From: Agapetus fuscipes
Lineage: Eukaryota; Arthropoda; Insecta; Trichoptera; Glossosomatidae
Direction: 5' to 3'
NCBI GenBank assembly: GCA_951799405.1
Contig: OX637354.1
Span: forward strand, 434,001 to 498,000
DNA: 64,000 bases
A program made the position numbers and the translations under genes. Shown here one piece after another: positions 1-9,400 of this stretch (positions are counted from its first letter, which is position 1; each line of letters opens with the position of its first letter). Below the pieces are notes generated by a model. That model was given only the letters and a program-made list of their open reading frames with translations. It was not told the origin of the DNA and did no database searches.

Positions 1-8
1 GCTCGATA

Positions 9-122
9 CCAGTCGATAGCTCAGTTAGTAGAGTGCTTGCATTTCATGCCATGAGCTCGGTCTCGAATCCCACCGAGGGTGTTAGAAATGATTTGCCGTT
101 TCGGTGTTTATTTCAAACTCCG
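9..122 (+). mobile_element. SINE-A head, truncated copy
   Basis: tRNA-like head with an A box (TAGCTCAGTTAGTAGAGTG) and a degraded B box (GGTCTCGAATCC), followed by the SINE-A start of body (GTGTTAGAAATGATTT). It breaks off near 122 within an MSH4 intron or 3' flank. Confidence 0.85.
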
Positions 123-164
123 CAACCATACAAATTTTAGTCGCTGAAGAAGTTCAAGGTAGAC

Positions 165-260
165 ATGGGCAAACGTCCGGAAGCCTCTGCTTCCTCAGAC
201 CACGGCAACAGATCCTGGAAAACATCTCTCCAGTATCATCAGCCGGCCGTGTAAGTCTCA
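165..260 (-). mobile_element. Inverted-end element fragment (PLE/LINE-like)
   Basis: Contains the block CAGACCACGGCAACAGATCC through CATCAGCCGGCCGTGTAAG, also found at both ends of the elements at 12742-13233 and 37037-37255. Confidence 0.6.
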
Positions 261-322
261 AACTCCAATTCAATTATAGATTCTTTAAAATTCAAGTAAA
301 TAGATATCCAGAAATATGTAAC

Positions 323-424
323 CTGTGCCATGATTTGAAGCAGAGCAATTTGCTTGATGAAGATGGTCTTCCCTCCCATGTTGGGTCCAGTGATGATGTT
401 GAAGTTGTACTCAGGACTTGCAAA
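323..424 (-). CDS. MSH4: MSH4 coding exon 11, Walker A
   Basis: Thirty-four codons, [20 protein letters not shown] and on to LLQIMAQ (residues 541-574). GPNMGGKT is the Walker A/P-loop of MutS ATPases. The acceptor is ccgattttag and the donor CAG|gttaca. The exon is the last one in the window; Walker B and later exons must lie to the left. Confidence 0.95.
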
Positions 425-3400
425 CTAAAATCGGTGTTGTAACAAAATTAATCTTCTAAGTTTGTGTCACGACAGAAATCTCCTTTGACAGAATGTTTGT
501 GTCGGGGAATATTCTGTCAATGAACATTTTGTCGTGGTACCAGCTAAGGGCCTGTTGCACCATCTCCAATCAGACAAAAATCAAAATTAAGTGTGATTTC
601 TCCCATCAAATCAAAAGTTTGTTTGCATATACGTAAACCAGCTAATGTTCTTCATCTTTCTTGTTCAAATACCATCATATTATAACCCACTTCCGAGAAA
701 TATTTAAACGAGGTCCTTACCAGAATTAAGCAATGAAATTTGATGGTCAATCGAATATTGATTGGAGGTTGGTGCAACAGGCCCTAAGGCTACAAGCTTA
801 CGTACAGATTCTATCGAGCAGATGGCTTACCACGTCGTTGGGAACAACAGATGAGGAGATGACGTACTCCAGCATGGGGTGCGTGGCATCCTTCAGTTCA
901 AGGAATTCGTTGAATTGGGGTCTAACGTATCCACCGGACGAGCTCACCTGACGACAGCAAAACATATTTGGCTTATGTGAACAAATCATTAAATTATCTT
1001 TTTAATCAAGTTGTAAACAGCAAAGAAGTCAGCACAAAATAAAATCAGGACGAAATTCTGACTCCAGAAGAACTTTCTGCTTAATTCCTTACACTTTGGA
1101 TATCAATCCAAGTCGGAGCTTGCTAGCGCTTGCAAAAAAATTCCATAGATAAAAAATCACAGTACACCTTATTTTTGACACAAATCGCTATCTAGTCGTC
1201 TACGGTCATAAGGAATTTAGCGGAATAGCGCTCCAGGGGGGGAATTCTCGACGGCCGTCGGTAGGTCTTACCGTATTTATTTGAAATTGATTGGCGAAAT
1301 GAAGCATGGTGGCGTATCAACAGCTGATCCATTTTATATGGATCAACAACGATCAGCAGTTGAGGCTTATTCCGAGGCGGTTATTTCGTCCTATTTGCAA
1401 AAAGGTACTGTTAGATCTATCGAAGGTCGTTGAGACTTCCATCCCAGACCGTTTGATAGGGAAACAGCCAAACAATATTTTGATCTCGGTTCCTAAGGAC
1501 TCTAGTCATATAGATGGGTATCGTCACCCTGCCGAAAGACGTTTTAAATAAAAGACTTTGTTCAGATCCCATTAATGGTAAAATAATAAGGTCACAATTT
1601 TTGGTCACGTCCTTAAAACCTTGAAACACTTCAAATAGATGATACGATGGCTGGAATAACAAAAGATCAAATGCAAAAACTAAAGCGATTTCATCAAATG
1701 TGGAGGAGCTTTGACTATAAGCGATAAGGAATGTTGAAAAGATAAAAATTGAAGTGTTCATTCACCTGAGCCAGAGAAAGTAAGACGTCTAGTTCAGCCA
1801 CATGCTCACACAGCTGGTACAGCACTCCCATGTAGGGACGCAGCTCTGTCAACAGACTCACGATGACCCTTAAAACACATCATCAGCTACAATTATATTC
1901 TGTTACTGTTACTGTATCCTGCCGCCGTTCCACTAGGGGTGACTGGTACCCCCGCAGATACGTGTTCACTTTTTTCTGTCTTTGCACATCTAATTCATCA
2001 CTTTCCTCCAGCATACTCTTCTCTTATTCTCACTCTGCAGGTTAGATTCTTTCGCAATCTCAGCTATTTGGTCTATCCGTACCTTCCTCGGTTTTCCCCT
2101 TCCACGTTTTTATCTGATATTTCCTCTTCTTCATTAGTCGTTCATCATCCATTCCGAACCATCTCATCGTGCTTTATTGTACTTTCATTCTCATATTCTC
2201 TTTTATAACACACTCGTTCATTACCCGATCACTGCGGACTCTACCATTCAGTGTCTTTTCAATAATTGCTCTCAGGTAAGCCATTTGCCAACGAACATTC
2301 ATTAACTGTGTACCAATATGCCATTGCGTACCGCCAATCTTATATTATTTGTGAGTTTCCTACTTCTCGCAATCATTTCCGTCACACTTATTCCTCTACT
2401 ACCGCGCTCTTCCAATTCTTTCATCAGTTTCCCATTTGACTCAAACATTCTTCCCACATTCAATAAACAACATTAATTTTAATAACAACATAGTTACGTG
2501 TTGCTCATGGTTAGTATCTCAGTCAGTGATTCTCTCGCCCTCTGATCCAGCAAGACAATCTCCTCAGTTGTCATCGTGATGCTGGTGCCGAGATTTTGAA
2601 CCTGGACAAGTGGAAGTCTCCAATTATAATCAATACTCCAAAAATACTTCCAAAACATCCTCCCAGTGCGTGTTTGGTTTATATCAATCATTCGATTCAA
2701 AGATGACCTTAAAATAAAAGTGTCTTGCAAATCACATTCTACACAATCTGAGCAAAGAAAAATTCTTAAAACACGATGATGATGACGGTGGATGATTTCT
2801 TTCCTGTGGCGTCATTTAATGTTCCAGGATCATCTCAAGGGCGCCATGGCTTCTGGAGAAAAGCAGTGTCTTCAGTCTCTTTCTGAAGGTGGTGGTAGGC
2901 TGGTTCGCGCGAACACCGACGGGCAAATTGTTCCAGGCAAAGATAATCAGTGTTATGGCCGAGGGATCAAGTGGCTGATCTTTCTAACGTATTTGGAACA
3001 GAACAACGCTGGTTCGATCCCCGCTTGGGTCATTTGGCCATAACTTTGACCCTGGTTCAAAGGATGTCATTGGGTAATTACTAATTAATAATTCATGAAA
3101 ATAAACAATAATGAATTATTAATTGATAATATTTTTCAGGGTTTGGTGGTTTACACAGTGAAAGTCCATTGTATAATTAATCTAAGAAATATACAAAAGC
3201 CTGTATTGTCCTGAGGATGCCTTTTTAGGCGAAAACTGTAAGACATATTTAAAATAAAATAATAAAAAAGTGAATTAAAACAGTATATTTCTTTGATTAA
3301 TTATTAATTGATAATATTAATACCTATTTTCGGCCAGGCAGAACAGGTTGTTGAATTGCATTCCTCTTCACAAATATATTTAATTATATGTACATATGTG

Positions 3401-6400
3401 TAGCTTAGTTGCATTGTGTACCACCTCGAGAACATTAAAAAAATGTATTTGAAAAACTCAAATTTCATGAGAATTCGATCTCAAATGGAGATACACCCGG
3501 CAACTCTTGCCGTTCTTCCCTGAAAAAGGGGTGACATTGGCAAAGTAAACCATTTTACATTATGGGTGGTCAGCCGCATACTAACCTACAAGTCAAGGAA
3601 CAAGAAATAAAAAATCTTAAAACACGATAATTGGTGTTATGGCCGAGGGATCAAGTGGCTGATCTTTCTAACGTATTTGGAACGGAATATAACGCTGGTT
3701 CAATTCCCGCTTGGGTCATTAGACCATAACTTTGATCCTGGTTCAACAGATGGCATTGGGTAATTATTACTAAATTAATAATTCATTGAAAATATACAAT
3801 TATGAATTATTAATTGATGATAAACCTGTTTTTGGCCAGGCAGAATAGATTGGTGAATTGAATTTCTCTTCACAAATCTATTTGAAAAAAAAGACACATA
3901 GGTCCAGTACACATACAAACATTGCTCATGTGAAATTACCTGTGATGGGCATAAGCCAAACAAGCACTACGGGAACGAAAGCAAAGAACAAATGTAATTT
4001 TGCCTGGAAGAAGATCGGTGGCAGCGTTGAGACATCGAATGTTCCTTTTTTCTTCACCGGCAGCACGATATGGAATCCCTTGCTCGCGCTGTTGCTGGTC
4101 TTCAGTGGGAGTCCGTACTGCTGGGAGAGCTGGTTGACAGTCTCCTGGATGTCCGTGATCAGCTCCGAGTAAGACCTCCTCGCCACGTCCAGGAGACCGT
4201 TGATCTCCGGCCGGACAGCAAAGCAGCGCTGCATGTGTGAGGAGCCACCGCGACTAGCTGTGACGCCATCTTGCAAGACACGCTTGATGCGGGAGAGGAT
4301 CTCTGCGTACTTGGGATTTTCTAGATCCTGAATGAAAACAAATAGATAGAAATAAATGGCGGTTGATCTGTAATGTTGGCGACTAGGGTTTATTGAATTG
4401 ATTTTTTTTTTCTGTTTTAGTTTTGATGTCCATAGATATTATTATTTATTGATTTATTAAATGTAATTTGTCGTGTATGTTCCTTGACTCATAGGTTGGT
4501 ATGCGGCTGACCACCGATGCTGTAAAAATGGTTCACTTTGCCAATGTCACCCCTGTTTCAGGGAAGGACGGCCAGAGTTGCATACCAGAGTTGTATGTCC
4601 ATTTGAGATTTGGTTTTTATGTTTCTACCATAATCTAGAACAAGCAAGAATCTTTCGTACCTATAAATACGAGAAAAGATTATGTGGGACAGACAGAGTC
4701 GCTTAGATCTTTGTATCGCAAACACCTGTAGGCAGAAAACATTTCAACATTTTTGTTTTCGGAAAAAATATGCATCTTTTGAATGTGTGTCTTAGTGAAT
4801 CTTACTGAATAAATAGTAAGGAAGGGGGCATATAGGGGGCCCCGAGCTTTTCCCCTTACCAGGGCCCCAGATGGCTTAATCCGAACCTGAATTATCCACT
4901 CAATTCAGAGATGTCGCACCTTTTTGACGTCGCTGAACCACAGCCCTGTTGCAGGTTGCAGAGCTGTGATTAATGCTGGCAGCAGTTCCATCGTAGCCTT
5001 GAGCTGCAGCGTGTGGCTCAGCTGCGCCTCCCCAGCGCGGCCGCCATCTTGCTGCGGCAGCTTCACGCAGAGCAGCAGCACCTTCTCCACGTCAGATAGC
5101 TGGCGCATCACATTCTGGACACATATACGTGATGTAGTCAAGCAGGATAGAGCGGGACAGTGAGAAATAATAATAATAACAATAGGATTTTTTATTTGGT
5201 GAGCGCTGTTTTTGTGTGTATCACACCTCAAGAGCCCTGTGCGAGCTTGGTCGTCGCTGTAGAAAGGGCCAATTCTCAAGCAAGACCCAGTTGTTGTAAG
5301 GTTGAATGAACCTTCAGTGACCGGTCTTTGGTAAAGGTTTATGAATTTTTCAACCCAGCGAAGAGCACATTCGAAATATAAATGGTATATTTTTGTGCTC
5401 CGCCGGGATCCGAATCCACAACCTTCCATTTACGAGTCCGAAGTGTTGCCACAACGGACTACGGACCGGTCCAAGATGCCAACGACACGCGGTGTACCTG
5501 AGCGGTTACCCATCCAAGCACTGACCACGCCCAATGTTGCTTAACTTCGGTGATCTATGGGAACCGGTGCTTTCAACATGGTAACGTCGTTGACATACAA
5601 ATTGATGATATGACATAGAAAATTACACATGACATGACATTGACCTTGCTGCAGTACGGCCGGCCATTGGCCCAGTCGGTTACGCAGACTTTGTTGCTAC
5701 AAAATCAAATTTCTCCGCTTTTGAGCGATTTTGCGCTTCGTTTTGCCAAGCTGCATCCGCAGCGGATTCACAGTAATCCTGTCCTTAGATTTAAATTATT
5801 ATTATTTCGTATTATGTGTATCATTCTTCACGCTACTCGTGATCTAGCAACAATGCCACAAGGAGTGCCACCCGAGGTATGCTATTAGCTTCAGTAACAT
5901 CGAACTATTCACTTTTAGAGTCATGGGCACGCCTCTGACCTAGAGGTTCTTGTTTTGTCGTGCCGTTGCTTTTACTTCACGGGGAGGCTTTTCGCCACTT
6001 GACAAAATATATAGCTTTGCATGAGCATCCATGTGCTGTGGGTACTTCTGACACATACATACAGAACGGGTACGAGGAGGGTTTGAGCATACATGACATG
6101 ACGAAACATGACAAAGCATCACTATGACAAAACATCACTATGACAAAACATCACTATGACAAAACAATACAAGGGCCAAACGTCACATATCTCAAACAGA
6201 GCATACCATAAACGGCACATGAAAAAACATCACATGACAAAATACCCAACATAAATATTTATCTTCTTTCCACCCGCCTTGTGCGAGTCTTTCGAGGACA
6301 ACGCGGTAAGCAGTTGCTCTTTATGTGAAATTTTAAAGGAAATTTAATCTTCTAGGTGATGGTATTTTTTATAAATTTTTAAAATAAAATACTAAGGTAC

Positions 6401-9400
6401 GAATTTTGAACCAAAAACGGGAACTGCCGTAAAGTTTTTTGAAAAATGCTCTGAAACTACAGCAGATACCAAGAATATGTAAGAGATTATTATTGTATAA
6501 AAAGTTATGTTTTTATATTTGACGTACAAAAATATCATATTTTCTATTTTGTTATTGAGTTATAAAATATATTGTAAAAAATAACATTTTACCCCCTTTT
6601 CTCCTGAGCAAGAAGGGTTGGAAATACAAATTTGTAGTATGTTTATCCTCTTATTACAAGTAATGTATGTAGTATCATATTTTTTTACTTTATTTCCATG
6701 GCTCATACAACTAACTTCAAAAGATCGTTTTTTATAATTTACAAAAAAATGGCCGCATTCAAAACGCTCCAGGTTTGGAATATTTTTTTTTATGCAAAAA
6801 GCAGGTAATTAATATGGATCATTAGTTTTTACTAGTCTCTGCCTGGTAGTCGATGAGGTAGTTTGCACCATTTTTTGGGCCTCTTTGAAGAGGCCGCATC
6901 CAAAACGCTCCAGGATAGGAAAAGGCAGATCTGTGAAAAAATCATGTACTCGATGCAAACTACCAGCCTGACCATGTCTCTGCCTGGTAGTCGATGAGGT
7001 AAGGTTTCATACGTCTAGCTCTTAGACTACAAGTGAAACACTAAGAGTGAAAGTTTCTATATTTTGAAGAAGCCATCTTACTTGCAGCCCCGCCATGAGT
7101 CCCTGATCGTTCTCCAGCAACTCCTCGACGCTCTCCAGGCGCGTGTTGATGGTGGTGACGTCACAGGTAGGCTGCAGGATGTTGGCGCGCAGGGTCCTCA
7201 CCCCTCCGACAGTGCTGGCGTGGTTCAGGATGGCCAGCAGGCAGCAGCCATGATGGAACTCTGTAGAGCCAGACAGGGACTCCACCAGCTCTAGGCGGAT
7301 AGCCGTCTCTACGTCTGAGGAGATGGTAATGAATGCTTTAGTGAAGCTGATGGTGGAGACGCCACAGGGAGGTTGCAGGGTCCTCACCCCTCCCGCAGTG
7401 CTGGCGTGGTTCAGGATGGCCAGCAGGCAGCAGCCATGATGGAACTCTGTAGAGCCAGACAGGGACTCCACCAGCTCTAGGCGGATAGCCGTCTCTACGT
7501 CTGAGGAGATGGTAATGAATGCTTTAGTGAAGCTGATGGTGGAGACGCCACAGGGAGGTTGCAGGGTCCTCACCCCTCCCGCAGTGCTGGCGTGGTTCAG
7601 GATGGCCAGCAGGCAGCAGCCATGATGGAACTCTGTAGAGCCAGACAGGGACTCCACCAGCTCTAGGCGGATAGCCGTCTCTACGTCTGAGGAGATGGTA
7701 ATGAACACTTTATTGAAACTGCATGGTTCGAAGAAGTAGGTTCATATTGGTAAATCATGAGCGCGGTGATTTTCAATCGTTGTCATCCCTATTTTTGTTA
7801 AATATCGTTGTGTTTTGTTTTGTTTTTATATAAATTGAAGCCGATCTTCAAAATAAATCACTTGTTCTCCTACTTCCGACTTGTAACTACTACTCTTCGC
7901 TATCCTCTGATCTTCGATCTGCTACTCTTCCTGACCATCTCTTCACTTCTTTGATAAGACAACGACCCACCGCTTTGCCCCCTGACATCGAGATTTGGAA
8001 TACTTGGAAAGGCAGCTGCCTTACAACCAGCTGACAGAGGAACAGTGAAGAGAAGACGGATCCAGTCCAACCGCGCCCGGAGAGCGTCAGCTACAAGCTG
8101 GTTGAAGTGATTTTTTTTTACAACTCACCTATGACTGTGGAATTCTGTGAGCCATGATACTCTATCTTCAGGGAGTGCTGAGCAAACACAACACACTGGA
8201 TGAACTCCACGTACTTCAGGACCGCAGCTGCAGCAGTCAACGCGTAAAACCTACAAGTACCAACAACATCATCAATTGGGAATGGGTTAGGATCCCAAAG
8301 GTGACAGGATAATTGACGGTGATGACAAAACATCACAAGACAAAACAACACAGAAAATACATCACCATTGCAAAATAATACATGACAAAATATCACGTAG
8401 GTACCTAAAACAGAACATAGCACAAACGGCAAATGAAAAAAACATCACTTGACTAAACATCAAAAAAGCACAAATATTTATTTTGCTTCCACACGCCCTA
8501 TGCGACTTCTTCGGGGATAACATGGTTATAAGTTGCTCTTTATGTGTAGCTAAGTAATGTTTTTTTTTATCTTATATTGACAATCAGGAACATGAATCAT
8601 TTTTTAAAAGTTTTACCAATTATTGATATATGCATGAGTTCCAATTTTTCATGTCTCACTTTTTTGTCATGCCGTTTATGGTGTTTTCTGTTTTGTGATG
8701 TTTCATCATGCGATGTTTTGTCATGTGCCGTTTATGGTGTTTTCTGTTTTAGGTACCGATGTTTTGTCATTGTGATGTTCTGACATGTGTCATTCGTTTT
8801 TTCACTGTCGTTCTATCATGGAACCGATTTCAAATACATGAGTGTGTGTGTGTTCCTTGACTTATAGGTTGGTATGCGGCTGACCACCCATGCTGTAAAA
8901 ATGGTTCACTTTGCCAATGTCACCCCTGTCTCAGGGAAGGACGGCAAGAGTTGCAGGGTGTATGTCCATTTGAGATTTGGTTTTTATGTTGTAGGTTCAC
9001 ATGAGGCATGTGCAAGCGCGAACTTGTACGTGTCTGGTTGTGAGAATGCATGTAATGTGAATCTCCAATGTAACATATCTTTGCAACTTAGATTAGATTA
9101 GATTAGATTAGAGTAAGTGAGTAGTACGAAGTATGAAATTTTTGTATTACTTATGCATCAGTTGCAGCTGCACAGAACTGTACTCCGGAAGACAGAGCTC
9201 CTTGATTTGCTGGAGTCCTGCCGTGTCCGAGAAGTGCTTCCTCTGCACCGATGTGAGAGTTATTTGAGGAAACTGGTCTCGCACCAAGCGGAAGAGCTCT
9301 GTGGGCACTGGACCACTGTTGAAGGTGTTGGGCACAATAATCTAAACGGACAATCAAGAAAACTTGGTTTAGGGCCTGTTGCACCAACCTACAATCAATG

